DNA of 64,000 bases from Desulfovibrio sp. (GCF_034006445.1 NZ_JAVESS010000011.1:28228-92227); one strand, 5' to 3'; shown: positions 1-8,755, numbered from the stretch's first letter. The notes: a model not told the origin generated them from the letters alone. A program made the numbers and translations.

Positions 1-956
1 CCATGGCCTGCGCCAGGGTGGCGGCCTCGTTTGTGGGCCTGCCGCTGTTCAAGTACCTCGGCGGCATCAACGCCAAGGTGCTGCCCGCACCCATGATGAA
101 CATCATCAATGGCGGCGCTCACGCCCCCAACAACCTGGACATCCAGGAGTTCATGATCATGCCCGTGGGGGCCATGACCTTTCGTGATTCCCTGCGCATC
201 GGTACGGAGATCTTCCATACCCTCCAGGGCATCCTCAAAAAGGACGGCCACGTCACCAGCGTGGGCGACGAGGGCGGCTTTGCCCCCAACCTCAAGAACC
301 ATGACGAAGCCTTTACCTACATCATCAAGGCCATTGAAGAAGCCGGCTACAATCCCGGCACTGAAGTGGCCCTGGCCATTGATGCGGCCTCCAGTGAGTT
401 CTTCAAGGACGGCAAATACGTTCTGGCCGGTGAAGGCAAGACCTTCAACAATGCCGAAATGAGCGAATGGCTGGGCGAATTCACGCGCAAATATCCCCTC
501 ATCTCCATCGAAGACGGCATGGCCGAAAGCGACTGGGACGGTTGGGGAATGCTGACCGCCAGCCTGGGCGACCACGTGCAGCTGGTGGGCGACGACGTCT
601 TTGTGACCAATCCCTCCATTCTGGCCGAGGGCATTGCCGAGGGCGTGGCCAACTCCATTCTCATCAAACTCAACCAGATCGGCACCGTCACCGAAACCCT
701 GGACACCATCGAGATGGCCAAGGAAGCGGCGTACACCACCGTTATCTCGCACCGCTCCGGCGAAACGGAAGACAGCTTCATTGCCGACCTGGCTGTGGGC
801 GTCAACTCCGGCCAGATCAAGACCGGCTCCCTGTGCCGCTCCGAGCGTATGGCCAAGTACAACCAGTTGCTGCGCATTGAAGAAGAACTGGGCGACGACG
901 CCGAATTCTTCGGCCCCATGCTGGCGGAATACTATTCCCTCGGTTCCGACGAGTAG
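1..956 (+). CDS. eno: Enolase, 5'-truncated by window edge
   Basis: Enolase interconverts 2-phosphoglycerate and phosphoenolpyruvate in cytosolic glycolysis/gluconeogenesis. About 317 C-terminal residues are visible of the usual ~430; the missing N-terminal ~110 lie outside the window, so the ATG at base 3 is an internal Met. Seen: [10 protein letters not shown], the [12 protein letters not shown] segment, [10 protein letters not shown] with the catalytic acid region, [14 protein letters not shown] and [10 protein letters not shown] carrying Mg ligands, [10 protein letters not shown] with the catalytic Lys, and [15 protein letters not shown], which closes the active site. Nothing is missing from the visible part. 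The TAG stop begins a TAGAGCA repeat hairpin, followed by a G/C-rich 3'-end element and an intrinsic terminator. The next gene, folD, has its own promoter. Confidence 0.98.
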   Translation, partial: MACARVAASFVGLPLFKYLGGINAKVLPAPMMNIINGGAHAPNNLDIQEFMIMPVGAMTFRDSLRIGTEIFHTLQGILKKDGHVTSVGDEGGFAPNLKNHDEAFTYIIKAIEEAGYNPGTEVALAIDAASSEFFKDGKYVLAGEGKTFNNAEMSEWLGEFTRKYPLISIEDGMAESDWDGWGMLTASLGDHVQLVGDDVFVTNPSILAEGIAEGVANSILIKLNQIGTVTETLDTIEMAKEAAYTTVISHRSGETEDSFIADLAVGVNSGQIKTGSLCRSERMAKYNQLLRIEEELGDDAEFFGPMLAEYYSLGSDE

Positions 957-970
957 AGCAGGCTTGCTCT
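954..970 (+). repeat. TAGAGCA mini-hairpin at eno stop (family B)
   Basis: AGAGCA, a 4-nt GGCT loop, then TGCTCT: a perfect 6-bp hairpin whose first three bases are the eno TAG stop. It is the minimal version of the TAGAGCA-bounded elements found elsewhere in the window. Confidence 0.6.
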
Positions 971-976
971 GAGAGG

Positions 977-1012
977 CTTTGTGGGGGAGGGCCCCCACCC
1001 CCTAAAACGCTT
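977..1012 (+). repeat. G/C-rich 3'-end element A1 (short form)
   Basis: CTTTGTGGGGGAGGG followed by CCCCCACCCCCTAAAACG. It lacks the central ACCCTTTT/AAAAGGGT arm of the longer copies but keeps both outer ends. It starts 21 bases after the eno stop, in the eno direction. Confidence 0.7.
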
Positions 1013-1155
1013 ACTGTGCGGTGTCTGCCGTATTAGGCCTAACATCCGTACCAGCGCGGGCAAAGGGCATTTGCTTTTTCAGGCGGTGCTATCAGGCGCA
1101 GCCGCCAGAGCGGAGACAGCATAACACCGCTCTGGAACCCCGACAGATATGAAAA

Positions 1156-1202
1156 TCAGAGCCCGCGGCCACATTATATGGCCACGGGCTCTGACAATTT
1201 TG
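1156..1202 (+). terminator. Intrinsic terminator downstream of eno
   Basis: TCAGAGCCCG-C-GGCCA pairs with TGGCC-A-CGGGCTCTGA (one mismatch) around a 7-nt loop, then CAATTTTG. It lies about 200 bases after eno and just before the folD promoter, so it probably separates the two transcription units. Confidence 0.7.
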
Positions 1203-1212
1203 TTCCACGCGC

Positions 1213-1241
1213 TTGAGCTTGGCGGCAGGGCAGTCTATACT
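1213..1241 (+). promoter_or_regulatory. Sigma70-type promoter of folD
   Basis: TTGAGC at 1213-1218 and TATACT at 1236-1241, exactly 17 bases apart. Predicted transcription start is near 1248, giving a ~64-base leader before the folD ATG. Confidence 0.7.
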
Positions 1242-1311
1242 ATATGTTACGTAGTTCAAAACAATAGTAACTGTCTGCAAACCTGTGGGCGGAAAATCCA
1301 TGGAGCAATAC

Positions 1312-2175
1312 ATGATAGTGATTGACGGCAAGAAGACCGCGCAGGACATCCGCGGCGAACTGGCGGCCGAAGTGGGCGCAGCCAGGGCTGCTGGTCGCCG
1401 CGCGCCGGGGCTGGCTGTTATTCTGGTGGGTGAAGATCCGGCTTCGCAAGTATACGTGCGCAACAAGGAAAAAGCCTGCGTCGACGTGGGCATTGTTTCT
1501 TTTGCCTACCGCCTGCCAGCCGATACCACGCAGCAGGATCTGCTGCACCGCATCAGGGAATGCAACGCCCGGCCCGATGTGGACGGCATTTTGCTGCAAT
1601 TGCCACTGCCCAAGGGGCTGGATGCCCAGGCCTGCCTGCTGGCCATTGACCCGGCAAAGGATGTGGATGGATTTCATCCCGAAAACGTGGGGCGGCTCTC
1701 GCTGGGGCTGCCGGGCTTTGTGTCCTGCACGCCTGCCGGGGTCATAGAACTTCTGCGCCGTTACAATTTGCCCACCAGGGGCAAGAAAGCCGTTGTGGTG
1801 GGGCGTTCGGACATCGTGGGCAAGCCCCTTGCCCTGCTGCTGACCCGCTCCGGCGAATTCGGCGACGCCACCGTCACCATCTGCCATTCGCGCACCCCCG
1901 ATCTCGCGGCGGAATGCCGCAGTGCGGACTTTCTTTTTCTTGCCATCGGCAGGCCGCGCCTGATCACGGGCGACATGGTGCGCCAGGGCGCTGTGGTCAT
2001 CGACGTGGGCATCAACCGTGGCCCCGACGGCCTGTGCGGCGACGCGGACTATGAAAGCGTGAGCGCCAAAGCCTCCGCCATCACGCCCGTTCCCGGCGGC
2101 GTCGGGCCCATGACCATTGCCATGCTGCTCATGAACACCGTCCATTCCTGGCGGCTGCGCACGGCTGGTGAATAG
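1312..2175 (+). CDS. folD: Bifunctional methylenetetrahydrofolate dehydrogenase/cyclohydrolase
   Basis: FolD catalyses NADP-dependent oxidation of 5,10-methylene-THF and hydrolysis of methenyl-THF to 10-formyl-THF, supplying one-carbon units, for example to PurN encoded further on. The protein is 287 residues, the family's usual length. Seen: YVRNK with the catalytic Lys at residue 52, GILLQLPLP, the NADP-binding [16 protein letters not shown] segment, [11 protein letters not shown] and the C-terminal [10 protein letters not shown] signature. I chose the ATG at 1312 because it gives the family-typical MIVIDGKK start and has GGAG at 1302-1305, six bases upstream. An in-frame GTG at 1285 and ATG at 1300 are possible but worse placed. 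Monocistronic, with its own promoter. Confidence 0.96.
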   Translation: MIVIDGKKTAQDIRGELAAEVGAARAAGRRAPGLAVILVGEDPASQVYVRNKEKACVDVGIVSFAYRLPADTTQQDLLHRIRECNARPDVDGILLQLPLPKGLDAQACLLAIDPAKDVDGFHPENVGRLSLGLPGFVSCTPAGVIELLRRYNLPTRGKKAVVVGRSDIVGKPLALLLTRSGEFGDATVTICHSRTPDLAAECRSADFLFLAIGRPRLITGDMVRQGAVVIDVGINRGPDGLCGDADYESVSAKASAITPVPGGVGPMTIAMLLMNTVHSWRLRTAGE

Positions 2176-2206
2176 TCGTCAGACAGCGCATTGGGCTTTG
2201 AAAGAT

Positions 2207-2272
2207 TTTGCGGGGAGGGGCTTTTGCAAAAGGGTCTCCTCCCCCACGCGTCGCCCTTAAAAATTTTTTTAG
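2207..2272 (+). repeat. G/C-rich 3'-end element A2
   Basis: A diverged long copy: GCGGGGAGGGGCTTTTGC pairs imperfectly with AAAAGGGTCTCCTCCCCC, ending in CCCTTAAAAATTTTTT. It begins 32 bases after the folD stop in the folD direction and is T-rich at its end, so it may terminate folD. Confidence 0.7.
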
Positions 2273-2396
2273 AGCAATTTACGAATGAAATGAGTTAATT
2301 GCTCTACAAGGCTTTTTTTGAAAACCCTTGCCGCGCAATGCGCATAGGCAGGCTTTTGCCTGGCGTGCGCAAAGCGTTGCAAATGTTGCATGCTCC
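2273..2396 (+). repeat. Diverged copy of the 127-bp TAGAGCA element (family B)
   Basis: Starts TAGAGCAATTTACGAATG and continues with the same order of modules as the identical copies at 17431 and 34046 (AAGG...TTTT hairpin, then GGCAGGCTTTTGCCTG), but with many substitutions and a decayed end ATGCTCCA. It sits directly against element A2. Confidence 0.7.
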
Positions 2397-2473
2397 AGTC
2401 TGGGGCAGGGTGTTTTTTGATCTGAAGGGGCGAGGCACTGCCCCTTCCCGGCGCAAGGCACAAAGGAGCGCGC

Positions 2474-3091
2474 ATGGATTTCAAGACTGCGGTCAGGACG
2501 TGTCTGTTTCGCAAGTACAGCGACTTCAAGGGCCGTGCTTCGCGGTCGGAATTCTGGTGGTTCGTGCTTTTTGGCGCCATCGTCAATTCGTTTTTGGGGA
2601 TTTTCAGCAATGCCTCGCCACAGACAGGCATGCTGGCAAGCGGCATTGTGACTCTTATGTTGCTGCTGCCGCATCTTGCGGTGACGGCCCGCCGCCTGCA
2701 CGATGCCAACCTTTCCGGCTGGGTTCAGGCGGCCCCCTTAGGGCTGGCCGCGCTCGGCGGGCTTGCCCTGCATCTTGACTTTGGCACATCCGCGTATATG
2801 TGCATCATGTTGGCTGGCCTGAGTGGTCTTGGGCTGCTCGTCCTTTATGCCCGCAGGGGCACTGTTGGCCCCAACCGTTTTGGCCCCGACCCGCTGGAAG
2901 ACGGGGCGGCCGCATCCACGCCCGCAGCCGCACCCGCAGACAGGCCGGCTTCTGCTGGCGGGGACGGTGCTGGCACTACTGATAATGGCTGGGCACGGCT
3001 GGCTTCAAAGCCAGACGATACCCGGGCGCAGGGCAGGGATGCCTCCGGCGTGAAGCCGGGGCAGCGTGCCGTGCCTGACAAAAGAGACTGA
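2474..3091 (+). CDS. DUF805 family membrane protein
   Basis: DUF805 (YhaH-like) proteins are small inner-membrane proteins of unknown function. Seen: the family start YSDFKGRASRSEFWWF, hydrophobic segments near residues 28-45, 55-68, 82-98 and 105-125, the PHLAVTARRLHDANLSGW signature and the closing GTVGPNRFGPDP. After residue ~142 there is an extra ~60-residue Ala/Pro/Gly/Asp-rich hydrophilic tail that the family does not need. AAAGGAG lies five bases before the ATG at 2474. Flanked on both sides by repeat elements, so probably monocistronic. Confidence 0.88.
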   Translation: MDFKTAVRTCLFRKYSDFKGRASRSEFWWFVLFGAIVNSFLGIFSNASPQTGMLASGIVTLMLLLPHLAVTARRLHDANLSGWVQAAPLGLAALGGLALHLDFGTSAYMCIMLAGLSGLGLLVLYARRGTVGPNRFGPDPLEDGAAASTPAAAPADRPASAGGDGAGTTDNGWARLASKPDDTRAQGRDASGVKPGQRAVPDKRD

Positions 3092-3102
3092 TCCGTCTTT
3101 TT

Positions 3103-3251
3103 GGAGCATTTTACCTTTGAGAATATACATTCTCAAAGTTTAAAACACGCTCACTACGGCGTTTAACCGCGCAGATAAACTGCGCTTACGCCTTCGCGGC
3201 GGGCGACTGCGTGAGCAGCCGCCAGAGCAATTTCACTTTGAAATTGCTCTA
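3103..3251 (+). repeat. TAGAGCA-type composite element (family B)
   Basis: Starts GGAGCATTTTACC and ends in a perfect 12-bp hairpin AGAGCAATTTCA / TGAAATTGCTCT (3224-3250). Inside are a 10-bp hairpin CTTTGAGAAT / ATTCTCAAAG (3115-3138) and a module ACGCCTTCGCGGCGGGCG that recurs near 42366 and, changed, near 63657. Confidence 0.75.
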
Positions 3252-3353
3252 ACCCCGCTGGTTCGCGCTGGCAGCCGCTTTGCAGCGGCTATTGCAAGAC
3301 CTGCGGCTATAGCGTATGGCCCGGAAATCCTATGCCATACTGTGAGGACACAT

Positions 3354-4433
3354 ATGTTCCGTAATGCAAAAAATGTCGGGTATTATATGATTGGCCAGGG
3401 CAGCCTGAGCCAGCTTGGAGATCTTTTGGCCGCACGCCGCAAGGCTGTGGCTGGCCCCGCAGTCTTTTTTCTGGACAAGTTTTTTCAGGGAAAGGATCTG
3501 GCGGACAAACTGCCTGTGGAGAGCCGCGACATGCTGCTCTATGTCGATACCACCAACGAACCCACCACGGACAGCGTGGACGGCTACACCGATCAGGTGA
3601 AAGCCTTTCTGAAGGGTGTGGAACCCTGCGCCCTGGTGGCCCTTGGCGGCGGCTGCGTGCTTGACACCTGCAAGTGCGTGGGCAACCTGCTCGATAATCC
3701 CGGCAAGGCCGAAGACTATCAGGGCTGGGAACTGGTCAAGAATCCCGCGCCCTACAAAATCGCCGTGCCCACCCTGTCGGGCACGGGTTCCGAAACTTCG
3801 CGCACGGGCATCATCTGCAATGAGGAAAAGAACATCAAACTGGGCATGAACAGCGACTTTACCATGTTCGACCAGGTGCTGATGGACCCCGACCTCACGG
3901 CCAGCGTGCCCCGCAACCAGTATTTTTACACGGGTATCGACACCTACATGCACTGCTTTGAGAGCATCACCGGCTCGTATCGCAACGTGGTGGTGGACTC
4001 CCTGGCGGCCAAGGCCATCGACCTCTGCAAGCAGGTTTTTCTCTCGCAGGACATGATGAGCGAAGAAAACCGCGAAAAAATGATGATCGCCTCCTACCTG
4101 GGCGGCATGGCCGCCGGATTTGTGGGCGTGGTGCATCCCATCTCCGCCGGTCTCAGCATGGTGCTGCACATGCGCCACGGCATTGCCAACTGCTACGCCC
4201 TGACCGTGCTGGAAGACATTTATCCCGAACACTACAAAGAATTCATGACCATGATGGAACGCCAGGGCATTGACCTGCCCAAGGGCATCTGTCAGGGCCT
4301 TACCGACGCCCAGTACGACGCGCTCTACGGGGCGAGCATCGTGCACGAAAAGCCGCTGTCCAACCGCCTTGGCCCGGATTTCAAAAATATCCTCACCAAG
4401 GAAAACGTCATCGGGCGCTTTAAAAGGATGTAG
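3354..4433 (+). CDS. kdnB: Iron-containing alcohol dehydrogenase, KdnB-like (Kdo 8-oxidase)
   Basis: A 359-residue group III Fe-dependent dehydrogenase that most resembles KdnB, which in Shewanella oxidises the C8 hydroxyl of Kdo to an aldehyde so that KdnA can aminate it. Seen: the nucleotide-binding GGG at residues 98-100, PTLSGTGSETSRTG at 139-152, and metal ligands Asp196, His200 (GIDTYMHCFE), His261 (HPISAGLS) and His275 (MRHG), with spacing nearly identical to FucO. I chose ATG 3354, preceded by GAGGA five bases away; a GTG at 3342 is in frame. It is followed after 223 bases by a kdnA-like gene, the same pair as in Shewanella, and this context is the main support for the specific substrate. 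Another sugar-alcohol substrate cannot be excluded. Confidence 0.83.
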   Translation: MFRNAKNVGYYMIGQGSLSQLGDLLAARRKAVAGPAVFFLDKFFQGKDLADKLPVESRDMLLYVDTTNEPTTDSVDGYTDQVKAFLKGVEPCALVALGGGCVLDTCKCVGNLLDNPGKAEDYQGWELVKNPAPYKIAVPTLSGTGSETSRTGIICNEEKNIKLGMNSDFTMFDQVLMDPDLTASVPRNQYFYTGIDTYMHCFESITGSYRNVVVDSLAAKAIDLCKQVFLSQDMMSEENREKMMIASYLGGMAAGFVGVVHPISAGLSMVLHMRHGIANCYALTVLEDIYPEHYKEFMTMMERQGIDLPKGICQGLTDAQYDALYGASIVHEKPLSNRLGPDFKNILTKENVIGRFKRM

Positions 4434-4656
4434 CCGCAGCGCTGGCATCTGAACACTAGTGCAATTTCACTATCTGTCGGCGGCGAGGGCCAAAACCTCG
4501 CCGCCGTCAGCCACTTTCGGACGGCAGCCAAGGCGTCCGACCTGCCAGGCCCTGGCAGCGCCGAACCGTCACGGCTGATCCGCTTTGTGGAACGCAGGGC
4601 GGGCACAAAGCTCGCCAGGCCCGTTTCAAGCGCAAAACTCCACAGTGAGGAGTCTC

Positions 4657-5844
4657 ATGGATATCAAAGTCAACTTCAGCGGCCGCGCCATCCGCTACAC
4701 CGAAGACGAAATCGCCGTCGTGGTAGAGGCCATGCGCAATGCCGATCCCCTGACCCAGGGGCACTACATGCGCCAGTTTGAAAGCAAGTTCGCCGACTAT
4801 CAGGGCGTTGCCCCGGGAACCTGCTTTACCACCATGAACGGCTGCTCCGCGCTGGAACTCTCGGCCCAGCTCTGCCTGTTCAATGAAGGCGACGAGGTGG
4901 TCATTCCCTCCCACACCTTCACTGCTTCGGCCTATCCGTACGTCAAAAAGGGCGCAAAGCTCGTCTGGGCCGATGTGGACCTGCACACCCGCGTGGTCAC
5001 GGCCGAAAGCATCGAGCGTGTGCTGAGCCCGCGCACCAAAGCCGTGGTTGTGGTGCACCTGTATGGCTATGTGGCGGACATGCCCGCCATTGCCGCCCTG
5101 TGCAAGGAGCGCGGCCTGATCCTCATCGAGGACGCGGCCCAGGCCATCGGGGCCGAGATCGGCGGCGTCAAGGCCGGAGCCTTTGGCGACATGGCCATCT
5201 TCTCCTTCCATTCGCACAAAAACCTCACCACCCTGGGCGAAGGCGGCATGCTGTATGTGCGTGACCCCAAGCTTGCGGCCATGGTGCCCACCCTGCGCCA
5301 CAACGGGCACTGCGCCTTTGACTTTGAACGCCCGGACTACTGGAAGCCCGCCATGGGCAATGTGGACATGCCCTTTATCGACGGCCGCATGGTGCAGCCC
5401 AACAACTACTGCCTCGGTGAAGTGGAGTGCGCCCTGGGCGCAAAACTGCTGGAGCGCATTGATGAAATCAATGACCAGAAGCGTGCGCGCGCCCTGGCCT
5501 TCATCGACGCCCTGAAGGATTTTCCCGAACTGGAATTCCACCGCGAAGACAGCCGCCGCCACAACTACCATCTGCTGGCGGCCCGCATGACTTCCGGCGT
5601 TGATGCCCGCGACCGCTTCATGCGCGCCATGTTCGATGAAAAAGGCGTCAAGTGCGTTGTGCAGTATATTCCGCTGGACAGGTACGAATACTACCGGCGT
5701 CAGGGCATGGGCGAAGCCTGCTGCCCCAATGCCGACATGTTTTTTGACAGCATGATTTCCTTCCCCTTCCAGCACTGGCTGTCGGAAGAGGAGTTTGACT
5801 ACATGCTGGCGTCGACCCGCGAAGTGCTGGCAAAAATCCGTTAG
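4657..5844 (+). CDS. kdnA: DegT/DnrJ/EryC1 PLP aminotransferase, KdnA-like
   Basis: A 395-residue sugar aminotransferase of the type that transfers an amino group to 8-oxo-Kdo, yielding Kdo8N for lipopolysaccharide. Seen: MNGCSALELSAQL substrate/PLP region (60-72), PSHTFTASAYP, the IEDAAQAIGAE motif with PLP-contacting Asp159, and the Schiff-base Lys188 in FSFHSHKNLTTLGEGG. The long central segment after GGML (about 210-260, including NGHCAFDFERPDYWKP) differs from ordinary sugar aminotransferases and matches my memory of KdnA. Start ATG 4657 has GAGGAG five bases upstream. The TAG stop is the first three bases of a TAGAGCA hairpin. A second, less similar DegT protein lies at 53341. Confidence 0.85.
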   Translation: MDIKVNFSGRAIRYTEDEIAVVVEAMRNADPLTQGHYMRQFESKFADYQGVAPGTCFTTMNGCSALELSAQLCLFNEGDEVVIPSHTFTASAYPYVKKGAKLVWADVDLHTRVVTAESIERVLSPRTKAVVVVHLYGYVADMPAIAALCKERGLILIEDAAQAIGAEIGGVKAGAFGDMAIFSFHSHKNLTTLGEGGMLYVRDPKLAAMVPTLRHNGHCAFDFERPDYWKPAMGNVDMPFIDGRMVQPNNYCLGEVECALGAKLLERIDEINDQKRARALAFIDALKDFPELEFHREDSRRHNYHLLAARMTSGVDARDRFMRAMFDEKGVKCVVQYIPLDRYEYYRRQGMGEACCPNADMFFDSMISFPFQHWLSEEEFDYMLASTREVLAKIR

Positions 5845-5883
5845 AGCATTTTACCGTTGAAATACATATTATTTCAGCGGTAA
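5842..5883 (+). repeat. TAGAGCA hairpin overlapping the kdnA stop (family B)
   Basis: TAGAGCATT followed by TTACCGTTGAAAT, an 7-nt loop, and ATTTCAGCGGTAA: a 13-bp stem with one G-T pair. The TAG is the kdnA stop codon. Confidence 0.65.
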
Positions 5884-5968
5884 TCTGATCTGGGACGGCG
5901 GTCTTTGTCCCAGGTCGTATCATATATGAATGTGCTGCCGGGGGGGCTGTGCCATCCCCGGCAGCTCT

Positions 5969-6004
5969 CCCCGGCGGCTCACCCCGGCGGCTCACCCCGG
6001 CGGC
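5969..6004. repeat. 13-bp tandem repeat, 3 units
   Basis: CCCCGGCGGCTCA at 5969-5981 and 5982-5994, and a partial third unit at 5995-6004. It lies in the 324-base spacer before the fusion gene; the rest of that spacer shows no gene, only a degenerate TAGAGCA-like hairpin near 6066-6097. Confidence 0.8.
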
Positions 6005-6168
6005 CCTTTGCGCCATGAGCCGTCCCCGGTAACGTCGTGCTTTCCAAAAACCGGCTTCGCCGGTTTAGAGCACTTTCTCTCTGAGATTGCTCTGGAGCAT
6101 CCGGGTATCCCAAACGAACCGCCGCCTTGAACATGTTTTCAAACCGGCCCGCTGAATAAGGGTTTACC

Positions 6169-7812
6169 GTGAAAGAACGCTGTATTGTCATCCCCGCCAT
6201 CAAGAAAAACGCCGTCATACCCGACCAGCTGGTGAAAAAACTCGCTGGCGTGACGCTGGTGCAGCGGGCCATCAATACGGCGCGGGGCGTTCTGCCCGGC
6301 GAAGACATCGTGGTGCTCACCGACAGTCAGGAGATATCCCTCATCTGTGAGCGCGCGGGAGTGGGCTTTCGCCGCAACAAGGATCTGCGCTTCACCTCGC
6401 TGGATATTGTCAGCGAAATGCGCGTGCTGCTGGACGAACTGGCGCAAGAGTACGAGCACTGCATCATCCTGCGCGCGTCCTGCCCCCTGCTGACCTGGGT
6501 GGATGTGGAGCACGCCTGGAAAAAGTACCGCGAGGCCGATGCAGACAGCCTTGTGACCGTCAAGAGCGTGCGGCAGCGCATCTGGAACATGCACGGCGAA
6601 GGGCTTGAGGGCCTGCTGGACGATGACGCCGCCCCGGATGAAGAAAAGACGCTGGTGGTCGAAAGCCGCGCGCTCATCATGCTGCGCCTGTCCTGCCTTG
6701 CAAATCCCAAAGGGTCGGGGCGGGGGCGCATCATCCCCTATTTTCTCAATGACAGGGCCATTGAAATTCAGGGCTATCAGGACTGGTGGATCTGCGAGCG
6801 CCTGCTGGAGCGGCGGCATGTGGTCTTTGTGGTGGCGGGCTGGCCTGCCATCGGCATGGGGCACGTGTTCCGGGCGCTCATGCTGGCGCACGAGATTTCC
6901 AACCACAGGGTAAGCTTTGTCTGCACGCGCGAAAGCGAGCTGGCGGTGGAAAGCATTGCCCGCCGGGATTACAAGATCGTGCGTCAGGGTCAGGAAGACC
7001 TGGCCGACACCGTGCTTGCCCTGCGCCCCGACCTTGTGATCAACGATATCCTCAATACCACCACGGCCTATATGAAGCGCCTCACCAATGCTGGCGTCCG
7101 CTGCGTGAACTTTGAGGACGAGGGCCCCGGCGCGTCGCTGGCCCGGCTGGTGATCAACGCCCTGTACGAGGGCAAGAATACGGACAGGATTTGCTGCGGG
7201 CCGGAATTTTTCTGCCTGCGCGACGAATTTGTGAACGCGGCGCGCAATCCCTTTCGCCCTGAAGTCAAAACCGTGCTCATAACCTTTGGCGGCACGGATC
7301 AGCACGACTGCTCGCGCCGGGTGCTGGACATCATCGAGCCCATCTGCCGTGGTTACGGCATTGCCATCCGTCTGGTGGCCGGGCCGGGATACGCCCATAA
7401 AGAAGCCATGGAAGAGCACCTCAAAAAGCTCGACAATCCCCTGGTCACCTTTACCTGGGCCACCAATGTCATGAGCCGCATGATGGAAGGGGCCGACCTT
7501 GCCATCTGCTCCGCCGGACGCACGGTCTACGAACTGGCCCACATGTGCGTGCCCGCCCTTGTGTTGGCCACGCACGAACGCGAGGCACGTCATACCTTTG
7601 CCCGCCCGCGCCACGGTTTTGCTTTTGTGGGCATAATGGATCGTGTGAGCGACGGCAGGATACGCAATACCTTTCTGGCCATGCTGAAGAATCCGCGCCG
7701 CCAACGCTTCTGGCAACGGCAGGCCGACATGGATTTCACCGTCAACAAGGGCCGTGTGGTGCGGCGCATGCTGGGACTTCTGAACGAACGCCCCCAGGAG
7801 ACGGAACGCTAG
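6169..7812 (+). CDS. Cytidylyltransferase-like / PseG-like fusion protein
   Basis: A 547-residue two-domain protein. Residues ~1-215 look like a CMP-sugar (NeuA/KdsB-type) transferase: CIVIPAI start, LTDS, and RASCPLLTWVDVEHAW. The usual Arg/Gly/Ser/Lys-rich loop after IPA is replaced by IKKNAVIPDQLVKK, so activity is doubtful. Residues ~218-547 look like PseG or a GT-B hydrolase: GMGHVFRAL with His232 in the catalytic position, ITFGGTDQHD, and AICSAGRTVYELAHMCVPAL. PseG removes UDP in pseudaminic acid synthesis. The start is GTG 6169 with AAGGG six bases upstream. It follows kdnBA and precedes an SpsF-like gene, so I infer a role in making or activating an amino-octulosonate or nonulosonate-like sugar; the true substrate is unknown. 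Confidence 0.8.
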   Translation: MKERCIVIPAIKKNAVIPDQLVKKLAGVTLVQRAINTARGVLPGEDIVVLTDSQEISLICERAGVGFRRNKDLRFTSLDIVSEMRVLLDELAQEYEHCIILRASCPLLTWVDVEHAWKKYREADADSLVTVKSVRQRIWNMHGEGLEGLLDDDAAPDEEKTLVVESRALIMLRLSCLANPKGSGRGRIIPYFLNDRAIEIQGYQDWWICERLLERRHVVFVVAGWPAIGMGHVFRALMLAHEISNHRVSFVCTRESELAVESIARRDYKIVRQGQEDLADTVLALRPDLVINDILNTTTAYMKRLTNAGVRCVNFEDEGPGASLARLVINALYEGKNTDRICCGPEFFCLRDEFVNAARNPFRPEVKTVLITFGGTDQHDCSRRVLDIIEPICRGYGIAIRLVAGPGYAHKEAMEEHLKKLDNPLVTFTWATNVMSRMMEGADLAICSAGRTVYELAHMCVPALVLATHEREARHTFARPRHGFAFVGIMDRVSDGRIRNTFLAMLKNPRRQRFWQRQADMDFTVNKGRVVRRMLGLLNERPQETER

Positions 7813-7899
7813 AGCAGATAAACTTTGGGAATGTACATTCTCAAAGTTTAAGGCACGCTCACTTCGGCACTTGGCGCTATTTCACTTTGACACTGCTCT
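7810..7899 (+). repeat. TAGAGCA element overlapping a stop codon (family B)
   Basis: TAGAGCAGATAAAC begins with the stop codon of the fusion gene. It contains TTTGGGAATG / CATTCTCAAA, as in the element at 3103, and ends TTTGACACTGCTCT. It fills most of the gap to the next gene. Confidence 0.7.
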
Positions 7900-7954
7900 G
7901 GCCATTGCGTGAGTACATATTTTCAACGCCCATCTGTTCCCAAAGGAAGCATTC

Positions 7955-8665
7955 ATGTCCAGTAAAGGCAAGGTTGTCGCCATCGTTCAGGCCCGGCTGG
8001 GCTCCAGCCGCCTGCCCCTGAAATCCCTGCTCTGCCTGCGTGATGTGCCGGTTATCGACTGGGTTACGCGCCGCCTTGGCGCATGCGAACGCCTGGATTC
8101 CATCATGGTGGCAGTGCCCGATACCCCGCTGGATGTGGTGCTGCTGGAACATTTGCGCCGTCGCGGCATACCCTGCATGGCAGGCCCGGAAGACGACGTG
8201 CTGGCGCGCTTCTGTCAGGCCGCCCAACTGGCGGACGCCGGTCTTGTGGTGCGCGTGTGCGCGGACAACCCGCTCATCTGGAGCGGAGCCGTGGACAGGC
8301 TGGTGGATTTTTACCGCCAGGGCCACTGGGATTACGCCTACAACCATATCCCGCGCAACAACCTCTGGCCCGATGGCCTCGGGGCCGAGATACTTTCGCG
8401 CGAACTTCTCGATGATATGGGCCGCAAGGCCACACAGCCCTCGCAGCGCGAACACTGCCTCAATTACATCTGGGATAATGCCGCCGATTTTCGCATCGGC
8501 ACCTTTGACCCCGCTGAAGACTGGCTGCGCCGCCCCGATCTGCGGCTGGACATGGACAGGCCCGACGACTTCCGCCGTCTGGCGCTCCTGCCCATCACGC
8601 CCGATATGGACGCGCGCGCCATCGTGGACGTGTGTGGCACAGCCTGCGGGAAGGATTGCAATTAA
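7955..8665 (+). CDS. SpsF-like cytidylyltransferase
   Basis: A 236-residue nucleotidyltransferase of the SpsF type, the family that activates surface sugars as CMP or other nucleotide derivatives. Seen: an intact N-terminal nucleotide-binding loop QARLGSSRLPLK at residues 12-23, VAVPDTPLD, GPEDDVLARF (~68-77), RVCADNPLIW with a metal-binding Asp, and YAYNHIPRNNLWPDGLGAE. The loop that is degraded in the upstream fusion protein is complete here, so this protein may supply the catalytic step. Start ATG 7955 has AAAGGAAG five bases upstream. Probable last gene of the kdn-like cluster; a G/C-rich 3'-end element begins 14 bases after the stop. Confidence 0.85.
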   Translation: MSSKGKVVAIVQARLGSSRLPLKSLLCLRDVPVIDWVTRRLGACERLDSIMVAVPDTPLDVVLLEHLRRRGIPCMAGPEDDVLARFCQAAQLADAGLVVRVCADNPLIWSGAVDRLVDFYRQGHWDYAYNHIPRNNLWPDGLGAEILSRELLDDMGRKATQPSQREHCLNYIWDNAADFRIGTFDPAEDWLRRPDLRLDMDRPDDFRRLALLPITPDMDARAIVDVCGTACGKDCN

Positions 8666-8678
8666 GGCAGGTTATTGG

Positions 8679-8755
8679 GGAGAGCTTTGTGGGGGAGGGA
8701 CCCTTTTGCAAAAGGGTCTCCTCCCCCACGCCCCCACCCCCTAAAACTCTTATTA
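8679..8755 (+). repeat. G/C-rich 3'-end element A3 (full length)
   Basis: TTTGTGGGGGAGGGACCC, then TTTTGCAAAA, then GGGTCTCCTCCCCCAC: a ~19-bp stem with a 2-nt loop, followed by GCCCCCACCCCCTAAAAC and TCTTATTAT. Same direction as the gene it follows. Confidence 0.85.
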
